From the NCBI RefSeq assembly GCF_042646205.1, contig NZ_JBHRTF010000016.1:1-64000 (forward strand): a stretch of DNA of 64,000 nt. Direction: 5' to 3'. Below the pieces are notes generated by a model. The model saw only the letters and a list, made by a program, of their open reading frames with translations. It ran no database searches and was not told where the DNA came from. The translations under genes were made by a program, and so were the position numbers. The DNA comes from Cellvibrio fontiphilus_A. GTDB lineage: Bacteria > Pseudomonadota > Gammaproteobacteria > Pseudomonadales > Cellvibrionaceae. The stretch's first letter is position 1; each line of letters begins with the position of its first letter. Shown one piece after another: positions 1-6,993 of the stretch.

Positions 1-105
1 AAATGATGACGATTTTAAACGCTATGGTGCGGGATAACTGCGAGTGGCAGGCTAACTAAATTTGCGTTTCAGGTATTGATTTTCTACCACAGTCGCTTGT
101 TAGGC
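1..105 (-). other. Partial attC site of cassette 5
   Basis: GTTAGGC at 99-105, preceded by the same CTT as in the other sites, matches the R'' box of the attC family here. A GGCTAAC at 50-56 could be the opposite core box of a short site. Equally, the site may be about 140 bp like its neighbours and extend past the window edge. No long inverted repeat is complete inside the window. Confidence 0.4.
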
Positions 106-196
106 ATTAATTTAATTGCACATATTCTGATTAGAACTTCTTTTAAAATAATAATAAACGAACCTAGCCATTAACCTTAGTGCAAATAGGTTAAAC

Positions 197-493
197 CTAT
201 TTCCATTTCACAGTATGCCCAAAACCAACAGCGGATTCTGCTTCTTTTTTTGCTTCTTCAATTGATGAAAAACCAGCGCTGCCAGCATTATAAACACCGC
301 GTTGAGTTGTTGAACCATACTCCAAATAATAAGTGTCCTGTACTGAGTCATTAGCAAACTCTGGCGAATCTTCATAGTCACCTGTGCCGTACCGTACTTT
401 GCTATAAATTATTCGGATGTCGCACTCAACAATTTCGTTATATAAAAACGTTCCTGTTTTTACAATATTGAATTCACGATTCTGTTCTTTCAT
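197..493 (-). CDS. Hypothetical integron cassette protein (98 aa)
   Basis: A 98-residue soluble protein with no signal peptide or membrane segment, and I do not recognise its family. It is rich in Tyr, Glu and Ser. Its C-terminal third contains a short FSSIEEAKKEAE helix-like stretch, of the type seen in small proteins that take an amphipathic helix, and ends GHTVKWK. The ATG lies about 6 bases inside the cassette boundary (core box 499-505), so translation starts almost at the recombination point, as is common in cassettes. The Shine-Dalgarno sequence is weak. It would depend on the integron promoter or an internal promoter. It is the fifth gene from attI. The coding call rests on position, orientation and length rather than homology. 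Confidence 0.7.
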   Translation of the reverse strand: MKEQNREFNIVKTGTFLYNEIVECDIRIIYSKVRYGTGDYEDSPEFANDSVQDTYYLEYGSTTQRGVYNAGSAGFSSIEEAKKEAESAVGFGHTVKWK

Positions 494-498
494 GCTTT

Positions 499-641
499 GC
501 CTAACGCTTAGTTAATGGGCAGTTTGTAAGTTGCGCTTGCGATAAGCTTTCCGTAACTAAAGCCCAAACGCGCAACTTACAAATTGTCCCAGCGCACGAA
601 GTGCGCGTATTAAACGACTGGTTGTAAGCAGGACGTTAGGT
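499..641 (-). other. attC site 1 (143 bp)
   Basis: Core boxes are GCCTAAC at 499-505 (R' read on the minus strand) and GTTAGGT at 635-641 (R''). Between them, GGGCAGTTTGTAAGTTGCG starting near 518 pairs with CGCAACTTACAAATTGTCCC ending near 590, giving the long imperfect stem needed for folding of the bottom strand. The central part differs from the other three sites, so it belongs to a slightly different attC subfamily. Confidence 0.88.
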
Positions 642-644
642 GTA

Positions 645-718
645 GCTACAGCGCGAAAACTCTTACGAAAACCGCGCCGACCTAAAATTTCAGCGCGCGG
701 ACGTGATGGGGCTGTAGC
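645..718. repeat. Nested inverted repeat beside attC 1
   Basis: GCTACAGC (645-652) is the exact reverse complement of GCTGTAGC (711-718). Inside it CCGCGC (672-677) pairs with GCGCGG (695-700). The structure starts four bases from the R'' box of attC 1 and lies in the part of cassette 4 that has no convincing reading frame. It could fold as a two-tier hairpin in RNA or single-stranded DNA. Function unknown. Confidence 0.5.
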
Positions 719-754
719 CGAGCGCGATTCACTGTAATTCCATTTCAACTTCGG

Positions 755-862
755 TTAACACTGCGGCGAATTTAGCACAGCAGTGCAACCTACGTGAACT
801 TTCAGCACTCGACCAGAGGTTAGACCGGACGGCAGGTGATGTACTAGAAACTGCAACCGCAT
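755..862 (-). CDS. Possible 35-aa cassette ORF
   Basis: Cassette 4 (about 505-916) has no long reading frame. The best minus-strand candidate starts with ATG at 862, gives a 35-residue basic peptide beginning MRLQFLVHHLPSG and ending TAAs at 755-757. Codons in frame upstream (…GECHEE) remain open back to a TAA, but no other standard start exists there. The ribosome-binding site is poor (GAAGAA). Small orphan ORFs of this size are common in integron cassettes, but chance is not excluded. A TTG-initiated 63-codon frame (557-748) overlaps attC 1 and looks like a by-product of the palindrome. Confidence 0.3.
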   Translation of the reverse strand: MRLQFLVHHLPSGLTSGRVLKVHVGCTAVLNSPQC

Positions 863-909
863 TTCTTCATGACACTCACCAAGTGCGATGACAAAACTAA
901 AATATTACC

Positions 910-1042
910 TTACAACGCCGAGTTCAGCGGCAGTTTTTAAGTTGTGGTTTTATGGGATACTTTTGCGCAGCAAAACCATAAAACTGCGACTTAAAAACTG
1001 TCCAAGGAGCGTAGCGACTGGTGCTGCAACGACTTGTTATGC
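910..1042 (-). other. attC site 2 (133 bp)
   Basis: R'' box GTTATGC is at 1036-1042 and the opposite core box TTACAAC at 910-916, which only partly fits RYYYAAC. The internal arms GGCAGTTTTTAAGTTG and CGACTTAAAAACTGTCC are inverted repeats. A conserved GATACTTTTGCGCAGCAAAACCA core is shared with attC 3 and 4. The site starts four bases after the stop codon of the SDR gene. Confidence 0.9.
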
Positions 1043-1045
1043 AGA

Positions 1046-1792
1046 TTAACGGCCACCGGAAACGTCTAGCAGCGCACCTGTGACATAACTAGCAGACTCA
1101 CTCAGCAACCACATAATAGAGTTTGCAACTTCATTTGATGTTCCCGCCCGCTTAATTGGAATAAAGTTTTTCAACTTTTCAGGACGTTCAGCGTCACCTG
1201 CATGTGAATGCATTTCCGTTTGAATTAGACCAGGCCTTACTGCATTTACGCGAATACCATATTCCGCAACTTCTTTAGATAAACCAATTGTAAATGTGTC
1301 AATAGCACCTTTAGATGCTGCATAGTCAATAAATTCATTTGGCGACCCGAGCCTAGAAGCAACCGATGATAGATTCACTATTACTCCACCGCTACCACCA
1401 TTTTTTGTGCTCATTCGCTTAACAGCTTCACGGGCGCATAGAAAGCTGCCATAAACATTAATTGAAAATATTTCATGCAGTTTTTCTAATGAAGTTTCTT
1501 CAAAACGTTTAATTGGAGCTATAACTCCTGCATTGTTTACCAAGTGAGTTATTCTACCTAACCTTGTGTCAATTTCATTAAACAAATGAAGCACGCCAGA
1601 CTCTGTGCTTATATCAGCTTTAACCGTAATAACACGCGCACCATGAATACTTATGGATTCTTTTAACTCTTCTGCTTTTTGAGTGTTGTTTCGATAATTG
1701 ATGCAAACAGAGTAACCGGAAGCTGCCGCCATTTCAGCAACTGCAGCTCCAATACCCGAGCTAGAACCAGTAACCAATAAAACTTTTTCCAT
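1046..1792 (-). CDS. SDR family oxidoreductase (integron cassette)
   Basis: A 248-residue classical short-chain dehydrogenase/reductase. The Rossmann nucleotide motif TGSSSGIG is at residues 8-15, NNAG at 86-89, the catalytic Ser near 142-143 and the YxxxK pair Tyr157/Lys161. The region INYRNN after the second strand suggests NADP preference, by analogy with FabG-like members. Substrate cannot be told from sequence; a glucose-1-dehydrogenase or FabG-type annotation is likely in databases. The gene is complete, the ATG at 1790-1792 is followed by a normal SDR N-terminus, and attC 2 follows the stop at once. It is a metabolic cargo gene of cassette 3. Expression would depend on promoters in the array. 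Confidence 0.93.
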   Translation of the reverse strand: MEKVLLVTGSSSGIGAAVAEMAAASGYSVCINYRNNTQKAEELKESISIHGARVITVKADISTESGVLHLFNEIDTRLGRITHLVNNAGVIAPIKRFEETSLEKLHEIFSINVYGSFLCAREAVKRMSTKNGGSGGVIVNLSSVASRLGSPNEFIDYAASKGAIDTFTIGLSKEVAEYGIRVNAVRPGLIQTEMHSHAGDAERPEKLKNFIPIKRAGTSNEVANSIMWLLSESASYVTGALLDVSGGR

Positions 1793-1816
1793 ATTATGGT
1801 CTCCAATACTTGCTAC

Positions 1817-1956
1817 GCATAACGTTAAGTTCAGCGGCAGATTTTAAGTTGCGGCTTTGTGGAATACTTTTGCGCAGCAAAACCACAAAGACGCGACTTA
1901 AAAGCTGTCCAGTGGAGTGGAGCGAAGCGGAACGATGCTGCAACGCCTTGTTAAGC
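1817..1956 (-). other. attC site 3 (140 bp)
   Basis: Core boxes are GCATAAC (1817-1823) and GTTAAGC (1950-1956). Internal arms GGCAGATTTTAAGTTGCGG and CGCGACTTAAAAGCTGTCC form the stem. The central GAATACTTTTGCGCAGCAAAACCACAAAG is nearly identical to attC 4. The stop codon of the nucleotidase-like gene (1951-1953) lies inside the R'' box. Confidence 0.92.
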
Positions 1957-2397
1957 ATTTATATTGAGTTCGTTTCTAACAGATTCCCAGTTTGGAAACT
2001 GAGGACTACCAAAATGAATTAGCCTTCCTTCGAAGTGCTCTTGACCACGCCCCGAATTATTGTCATCAATCAAAATATCTCCTTTAAGAAGTCCCTTATT
2101 AGAACAAATAATTAAACGTTCCACAAAGCTATAACCAAATTTTTCTTCGATCCACACTCTCTTTTCGGTGTAGGAAAATGGATTTCTCGTTGAAGGAGCT
2201 GTCAGAATATAGGGAGTATATTCGTTTGAATTATAGAGTGCTTTGACTGTTTCTATTGCTCCCTCTAATGGGGTTAATTTTTGATAGAAACCATATTGAG
2301 ACTGTGGGATTGCCATACGAGGGTTTTTCTCCAAAGCTCTTTTATGCTCCCCAGAAAAGTCACAAAGGACATCATCCATATCTATATAAATAATCAT
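1951..2397 (-). CDS. HAD-type 5'(3')-deoxyribonucleotidase-like cassette protein
   Basis: A 148-residue haloacid-dehalogenase fold protein of the NT5C / 5'-nucleotidase, deoxy (pyrimidine) type-C family. It opens MIIYIDMDDVLCDF with the DxDxV phosphotransfer motif (Asp6 nucleophile, Asp8 acid/base). It has an LTAPS segment for motif II and an ILIDDNNSG segment for motif IV near residue 108. The family dephosphorylates deoxynucleoside monophosphates; activity here is inferred. The frame is open further upstream into attC 4, but the ATG at 2397 is chosen because AGAAGGAAAGTA just before it is a good ribosome-binding site and the protein starts at the usual point. It is the cargo of cassette 2, and its stop lies in attC 3. 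Confidence 0.88.
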   Translation of the reverse strand: MIIYIDMDDVLCDFSGEHKRALEKNPRMAIPQSQYGFYQKLTPLEGAIETVKALYNSNEYTPYILTAPSTRNPFSYTEKRVWIEEKFGYSFVERLIICSNKGLLKGDILIDDNNSGRGQEHFEGRLIHFGSPQFPNWESVRNELNINA

Positions 2398-2411
2398 TAC
2401 TTTCCTTCTTT

Positions 2412-2546
2412 GCTTAACGCCGTGGTAAACGGCAGAATTTAAGTTGTGGCTTTGTGGAATACTTTTGCGCAGCAAAACCACAAAGCCGCGACTTAAATTC
2501 TGTCCAGTGGAGAGAAGCGGAACGGTGTTTGACCACTTTGTTAGGC
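2412..2546 (-). other. attC site 4 (135 bp)
   Basis: Core boxes are GCTTAAC (2412-2418) and GTTAGGC (2540-2546). Arms GGCAGAATTTAAGTTGTGG and CGCGACTTAAATTCTGTCC are inverted repeats around the shared GATACTTTTGCGCAGCAAAACC-type centre. It is the attC of the first cassette. Confidence 0.92.
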
Positions 2547-2885
2547 CTTTTCTTTTGCATACGCTTCAGCCACTAAAAACCAGCAACGTTTTATTTCTTT
2601 TATTATGGAAGGTTCTCCATGTATGGCTGTTGGTCGAACCGCAGCCGGTAGATTTTGAAGCAGCCAAGCATCCGACCAGCCTTCCCACACACCCGAAACA
2701 CTTCGCAGATTACTTTCTAGAACGGGATAAACTTCGTACCAAAGAATATCTTCGACTTCAGATAAAGAAAACTCACTTTCAGAAACAGTACGCGCAATAT
2801 ACTTAAATGTTGAATCTTCTATTTCGGTATCCAAAAATAGATCTGACAAGGATCGCCATATTTTAAGTCGTTCTTCGGTGTTCAT
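2541..2885 (-). CDS. DUF7079-like hypothetical protein, first cassette
   Basis: A 114-residue acidic soluble protein. It starts MNTEERLKIWRSLSDLFLDTEI, and the central LSEVEDILWYEVYPVL block is a pattern I associate with the DUF7079 family, whose members turn up as gene cassettes and whose function is unknown. The reading frame stays open far upstream through attI, but the ATG at 2885 lies 10 bases inside the cassette (core box 2895-2901), so any earlier start would need sequence from outside the cassette. The stop is in the R'' box of attC 4. As the attI-proximal gene it should be the best expressed from the integron promoter and perhaps the most recently inserted. Confidence 0.82.
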   Translation of the reverse strand: MNTEERLKIWRSLSDLFLDTEIEDSTFKYIARTVSESEFSLSEVEDILWYEVYPVLESNLRSVSGVWEGWSDAWLLQNLPAAVRPTAIHGEPSIIKEIKRCWFLVAEAYAKEKA

Positions 2886-2894
2886 TTTTAAGAT

Positions 2895-2975
2895 GCCTAA
2901 CATTTGTATACCGCGCATGCGTGTTATTCCTCCTCTTGCTGATATCTTAAAAAGATAGTAACCCATTGAAGCATA
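2895..2975 (-). other. attI site / first cassette junction
   Basis: GCCTAAC at 2895-2901 (GTTAGGC on the cassette strand) is the core site at the boundary of the first cassette. The sequence to its right lacks the attC palindrome and lies between the array and intI, so it is the attI recombination region. The right limit is approximate, set from the usual attI length of 60-80 bp. Confidence 0.75.
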
Positions 2976-3082
2976 TGAGCTTTTGATGGGATCTTTTTTA
3001 GCAGTGTGGGGTGTAAGTGTGCATGCTTGTTTGTAGCGGTGCGTAATAGAAAATTTCACGCGTCCGCCCAGTTAAGTAGTTG

Positions 3083-3110
3083 AATATAGTGGGTATTTAA
3101 TAAATTTGAA
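3083..3110 (-). promoter_or_regulatory. Candidate cassette promoter Pc
   Basis: On the minus strand TTCAAA (plus 3105-3110) and TATATT (plus 3083-3088) are spaced 16 bases, pointing into the cassette array. The stretch 2886-3214 has no gene; it holds attI, this candidate and the intI control region. The match is moderate and other AT-rich hexamers exist nearby. Confidence 0.3.
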
Positions 3111-3173
3111 AGGTGGATATTGCGCAACGTAAAGAGTGGATTTGCGCATTTCTTGGGAGTGGCTAATAATATA

Positions 3174-3189
3174 CTGTATATATAACCAA
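3174..3189 (+). promoter_or_regulatory. LexA-like SOS box upstream of intI
   Basis: CTGTATATATAACCAA matches the gammaproteobacterial LexA consensus CTGTATATATATACAG at 13 of 16 positions, with the left CTGT perfect. It lies 26 bases before the integrase start, where a repressor would block transcription. SOS control of integrases is established for other integrons. Confidence 0.6.
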
Positions 3190-3214
3190 TAGTATTCAAA
3201 AAAGGAGTTTTTTT

Positions 3215-4198
3215 ATGGTGTCATTATCAAGTCCATTTTTGGAAATGGTTAGAGGTGAGATTCGGCTGAGGGGGTACAGCATTCGCACGGAAAAAAGCTA
3301 CATTTATTGGATTAAGCAATTTATTTTGTTTCATCAAAAACGGCATCCAGCGGAAATGGCAGCTGTTGAAGTTAAGGCATTTTTGACCTGGCTTGCGGTT
3401 AAACAAAATGTCGCTGTGAATACCCAGAAGGTCGCTCTGAATGCGCTTGTGTTTTTGTATGCAAAAATTCTCAAACAAGAGTTGGGTGACTTGGGTTTTA
3501 CCCTCGCTGTTAAGCAGCGGCATTTGCCTGTCGTTTTGAGCCAGGAGGAGATATTGCTAATTTTTGCGCAGATGCAGGGGCGAAACCGACTGATTTTCGA
3601 GTTGTTGTATGCGGGCGGATTACGCATTACTGAATGTTTACGTTTGCGAGTTCAAGATATTGATTTTTCCCAGGGTTCTATCTGTGTGCGCGATGCTAAA
3701 GGTAATAAGGACAGGCAAACTCTTTTGGGGAAATCATTGGTGCCGCAGTTAAGTGAATTAATCGAGCGCTCTCTTGAGTTACAAAGAGAGGATAATCAGC
3801 GTGGTATTGGCCCGTCATTGCCTCATCAATTAGCAAAAAAATTTCCAAACGCTTTTCGTTCGCCGGCATGGATGTATATTTTTCCGTCGGTTAGTTATTC
3901 TGAACAGCCAGTCACGCATCAGTTGTGTCGGCATCATCTGCATGATTCGGTTGCGCGTAAGGCATTACAGCAAGCCGTAGTCGCAGCGGGTATTGATCGT
4001 AAGCGCGTTACTTGCCACAGTTTTCGTCACTCATTTGCAACGCATTTGCTTCAAGCTGGTTGTGATATTCGAAATGTGCAAGAGTTGCTCGGTCATAATG
4101 ATGTCAAAACTACCCAGATTTACACGCATGTTTTGGGTCAGCATTTTTCTGGGGTTAATAGTCCATTGGACAGGCTGAGGCTTTTGGGAGGGCTGTGA
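3215..4198 (+). CDS. intI: Integron integrase IntI (tyrosine recombinase)
   Basis: A 327-residue site-specific recombinase that inserts and excises cassettes at attI and attC. It has an N-terminal SAM-like core-binding domain (about 5-95) and a C-terminal catalytic domain with all expected residues: Arg137 (GLRITE), Lys165, His268, Arg271, His294 and Tyr303 (QIYTHV). The IntI-specific insertion that separates integrases from XerCD is present at about 208-224 (KKFPNAFRSPAWMYIFPS). The ATG follows AAAAGGAG at 8 bases. It is intact and predicted active. It is transcribed away from its cassettes, ends 42 bases before waaA, and may read through into it. Confidence 0.97.
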   Translation: MVSLSSPFLEMVRGEIRLRGYSIRTEKSYIYWIKQFILFHQKRHPAEMAAVEVKAFLTWLAVKQNVAVNTQKVALNALVFLYAKILKQELGDLGFTLAVKQRHLPVVLSQEEILLIFAQMQGRNRLIFELLYAGGLRITECLRLRVQDIDFSQGSICVRDAKGNKDRQTLLGKSLVPQLSELIERSLELQREDNQRGIGPSLPHQLAKKFPNAFRSPAWMYIFPSVSYSEQPVTHQLCRHHLHDSVARKALQQAVVAAGIDRKRVTCHSFRHSFATHLLQAGCDIRNVQELLGHNDVKTTQIYTHVLGQHFSGVNSPLDRLRLLGGL

Positions 4199-4240
4199 TC
4201 TTTGCTATTCTTGTGGCTCTGCTGATGTTCGGACACTTTT

Positions 4241-5512
4241 ATGCGTTTAATGTACACCGTTATTTTTTATTCGCTGCTTCCCGTTATTTTACTGCGCCTG
4301 TTATGGCGCTCTTTTGCCGCCCCAGCTTATGCCCGGCGCTGGGCTGAGCGATTTGGTATTTTTTCGCCGTTACAGACGGATAAAAAAGTTGTTTGGTTGC
4401 ATACCGTTTCTGTGGGTGAGTTTTTGGCGGCACTGCCGTTAATCAAGCAGTTGCAATCGGATGAGCGCCTGTTGTTAGTTATTACAACTACTACCCCAAC
4501 AGGTTCGGAGCGAGTGCGCACTACCTTGGGTGATTCGGTATTTCATGTTTATGCACCTTACGATGTGCCGGATGCAATCAATCGGTTTTTGTCACGCATC
4601 AAGCCTTCACTGTATTTGGTGATGGAGACAGAGCTTTGGCCCAACACGCTGGCCGCCTGCGCTAAACGTGCTATTCCATCGCTGCTAATCAATGGGCGCC
4701 TATCGGAGCGATCCGCCCGAGGTTATGCCCGCTTCTCTGGTTTAACCGCGCCGATGTTGGGCAACTTGTCCACCGCATTAATTCAAAATTCAGTTGATGC
4801 TAATCGTTTTGTTGCCCTTGGGTTGCCAGCTGAAAAAGCTGTTGTGACGGGGAATATTAAATTTGATTTATCACTCACCGACGATTTGCGTCAGCGCGCT
4901 GGTGCGTTAAAGCAACAATTATCATCAAATGGGCGGCGATTAATCTTGATTGCCGCAAGCACTCACCAAGGTGAAGATGAAATTATTCTGGATGCCTTTA
5001 CACACTTGCGTGCTCGCGCAGGTGAGACTCAATCAACGGTTCTGATTCTGGTGCCTCGTCACCCCGAGCGTTTTGAGCGAGTAGGGCAGCTGTGCTCAGC
5101 GCGTGGTTTTCAGGTGATGCGGCGCAGTGAGGGGCATTGGTCTGATTCTGCAGATATTTTGCTGGGTAATACCATGGGTGAATTGTTGTTGATGTTTGGT
5201 GCGAGCGATATCGCCTTTGTGGGCGGGAGCCTGGTGCCAAACGGCGGGCATAATTTTATTGAGCCAGCGGCTTGGGGTTTGCCTTTATTGAGTGGTGAAC
5301 ATCTTTTTAATTTTGCGGAGGTGGCACAGTTAATGAGCGAGGCTGGAGCTCTTGTTACAGTGGGATCTGCTGCGCAATTGGCACAAGCCTTTCAGGTGTT
5401 GTTAGAGAATGCCGATGAGCGTGAGCGCAGAGGTTCGGCGGCGTTGCGTGTGGCGCGAGAAAATCGCGGCGCCTTGGCAAAAACCTGCGAGCACATCAGT
5501 AAATTCTTGTAG
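4241..5512 (+). CDS. waaA: 3-deoxy-D-manno-octulosonic acid (Kdo) transferase
   Basis: A 423-residue inner-membrane-anchored GT-B glycosyltransferase that adds Kdo from CMP-Kdo to lipid IVA, a step in LPS inner core synthesis. The N-terminus has a hydrophobic anchor (about 3-25) followed by the glycosyltransferase-N domain. Recognisable family segments are WLHTVSVGEFLAA, TETELWPN-like VMETELWPNTL, LINGRLSERSARGY and the C-terminal GGSLVPNGGHNFIEPAAWG acceptor/donor loop. Length matches the family. It is adjacent to the integron on its left and faces tolC across a shared terminator. Whether the enzyme is mono- or bifunctional cannot be told. Confidence 0.96.
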   Translation: MRLMYTVIFYSLLPVILLRLLWRSFAAPAYARRWAERFGIFSPLQTDKKVVWLHTVSVGEFLAALPLIKQLQSDERLLLVITTTTPTGSERVRTTLGDSVFHVYAPYDVPDAINRFLSRIKPSLYLVMETELWPNTLAACAKRAIPSLLINGRLSERSARGYARFSGLTAPMLGNLSTALIQNSVDANRFVALGLPAEKAVVTGNIKFDLSLTDDLRQRAGALKQQLSSNGRRLILIAASTHQGEDEIILDAFTHLRARAGETQSTVLILVPRHPERFERVGQLCSARGFQVMRRSEGHWSDSADILLGNTMGELLLMFGASDIAFVGGSLVPNGGHNFIEPAAWGLPLLSGEHLFNFAEVAQLMSEAGALVTVGSAAQLAQAFQVLLENADERERRGSAALRVARENRGALAKTCEHISKFL

Positions 5513-5562
5513 CTTTGTGGGCGGTGGTTATTGGTTGGTTTTTGTATCAATGACGGAAATAA

Positions 5563-5597
5563 AAAATGCCAAGCCGGTATGTCGGCTTGGCATTTTT
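5563..5597. terminator. Bidirectional terminator between waaA and tolC
   Basis: AAAATGCCAAGCCG (5563-5576) and CGGCTTGGCATTTT (5583-5596) form a perfect 14-bp stem with a 6-base loop. The A and T tracts allow termination in both directions between the converging genes. Confidence 0.93.
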
Positions 5598-5619
5598 CAT
5601 TTGGCGAATAAAAAAGTAA

Positions 5620-6993
5620 TTAGTTTTCGTATTGGCTGCGGCTCACCAGCGCATCGTCCAATAACCACTTATCAATTTCCTGCACATCAGCTGGGGTCAG
5701 CATACCGGCCACTTCACGTAGTTTGATGGTATTGATAACGTAGGTATAAAGCGCATCAGAGTAATTACGGCGAGCCTGATAAAGGTTGCGCTGTGCAAGT
5801 AACACTTCTACCAGGTTGCGTGTACCAACTTCGTAACCTGATTGAGTGGCTTCCAGAGCTGACTGGCTGGAGACTATGGCCTGTTTACGTGCCTGCACGT
5901 TGGCAACATCCGTTTCTACTGACAGGTGAAGCGCTCGGGCGTTTTGAATTACGTTGCGCTGGGTGCTGTTGTAAAGTTCCTGTGCCTGAGTGTATTGCGC
6001 ATAAGCCTGACGCGTGCGGCCCGATGTGGCGCCGCCACTATAAATAGGTACATCAAGGCGCAGTGAAACGGTAGTGCCATTTCTGCTGATATCGCTTGGG
6101 CCACCGATTTGACTGCCGTTGTCGCTGTCGGTATCGCTATCGGAATAACCCAGGTTAGCGCCCAGTGTCGGCAGATGGCCGGATTTGTTTGCCCTGGCAT
6201 TTTGCAGCGAAGCATCAGCCTGCAGTTTTGACGCTTTCAGGTTGTAGTTGTTTTTCAGGGAGAACTCTACCCAGTCTGCGCGGTTGGCGGGGACGGGTGC
6301 TACCACGGGAAATTTGGGCGAGAGCGGTGCAACCTGATCTTCTGGCTTACCGGTCAATACTTCCAATGCTTCATAGTTGATGCTCAGGTTGCCGCGTGCA
6401 ACCAGGGTCGCGGCGCGTGCACTGTCAAATGCAGCCTGGGCTTCATGCACCTCGGTAATGGCGGTCAGGCCCACATCAAAACGTTGTTTGGTTTGCTCAA
6501 GTTGCTTGGCGAGGGCTTTTTCTTCCGCAATAGTTGCTTCCAGGGTTTCAACTGAGCGCAGCACATTAAAGTAGGCTTCGGCAACACGCACAATGAGGCT
6601 TTGCTGATCTGCGCCATATTGGGCTTCAGCCTGCTCGCTGAGTTTTGCACCCTGCTTGTAGTTGTACCAGTAAGACATATTGAACAGCGGCTGGCTCAAG
6701 GAGACTTCCCAACTTTGGCTGTCGGTATCGTTTTTGAGGCTGGTATTGGTCAGATTGTCTGTTGTTTCAATATCGGAATTGGAAATCTGTGCATTGGCAT
6801 TGATTTGTGGCAATAGGTTGGCGCGCGCAATGGTGCGATTTTCCACACCAGCTTCATATTTGGCTTTGTCTGCTTTTAATTGCGCATCATTCTGTAGTGC
6901 AAGTTCGTAGACATCTAACAGGCTATTGGCATTAGCCGTAAATGGCGTCAGCGAAAACAGGCTGACGAGCAGGTAGAGCTTGGTCTTTTTCAT
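5620..6993 (-). CDS. tolC: TolC family outer membrane channel
   Basis: A 457-residue outer membrane efflux protein that serves type I secretion and RND/MFS efflux pumps. A Sec signal peptide MKKTKLYLLVSLFSLTPFTANA (cut before NSLLDVYELAL) is followed by two repeats of the OEP domain (TIGR01844 type), with LLDVYELALQND and NLVEVLLAQRNLYQARRNYSDALY characteristic. The frame is open upstream, but the ATG at 6993 is chosen because it begins the signal peptide and has GGAAA upstream. No fusion protein or pump gene adjoins it, as is usual for the multi-partner TolC. The 660 bases to the right are non-coding. Confidence 0.95.
   Translation of the reverse strand: MKKTKLYLLVSLFSLTPFTANANSLLDVYELALQNDAQLKADKAKYEAGVENRTIARANLLPQINANAQISNSDIETTDNLTNTSLKNDTDSQSWEVSLSQPLFNMSYWYNYKQGAKLSEQAEAQYGADQQSLIVRVAEAYFNVLRSVETLEATIAEEKALAKQLEQTKQRFDVGLTAITEVHEAQAAFDSARAATLVARGNLSINYEALEVLTGKPEDQVAPLSPKFPVVAPVPANRADWVEFSLKNNYNLKASKLQADASLQNARANKSGHLPTLGANLGYSDSDTDSDNGSQIGGPSDISRNGTTVSLRLDVPIYSGGATSGRTRQAYAQYTQAQELYNSTQRNVIQNARALHLSVETDVANVQARKQAIVSSQSALEATQSGYEVGTRNLVEVLLAQRNLYQARRNYSDALYTYVINTIKLREVAGMLTPADVQEIDKWLLDDALVSRSQYEN

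Larger units (their letters stand above)
1..4198. mobile_element. Chromosomal integron, attI-proximal end
   Basis: An integron integrase on the plus strand is followed leftwards by an attI junction and an array of cassettes with all genes on the minus strand, the standard integron geometry. GTTRRRY / RYYYAAC core boxes bound four 133-143 bp palindromic attC sites. Three of them (starting at 910, 1817 and 2412) are near copies of one another, which is typical of sedentary chromosomal integrons rather than mobile ones. No transposon or plasmid genes flank it. The array continues beyond the left edge, so its full size is unknown. Confidence 0.93.

Noticed and set aside
557..748. 63-codon minus-strand frame overlapping attC 1
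   Set aside because: It starts with TTG, runs into the attC palindrome and has Arg/Ala/Ser-rich random composition.
753..825. Possible short extra attC inside cassette 4 (GGTTAAC … GTTAGAC with CACTGC/GCAGTG)
   Set aside because: The core boxes fit poorly and the stem is only 6 bp; kept as a loose possibility only.
1810..2022. Plus-strand ORFs over attC sites (also 2444-2806)
   Set aside because: They read through the attC palindromes and against the cassette direction; their similar peptides only reflect the repeated attC sequence.
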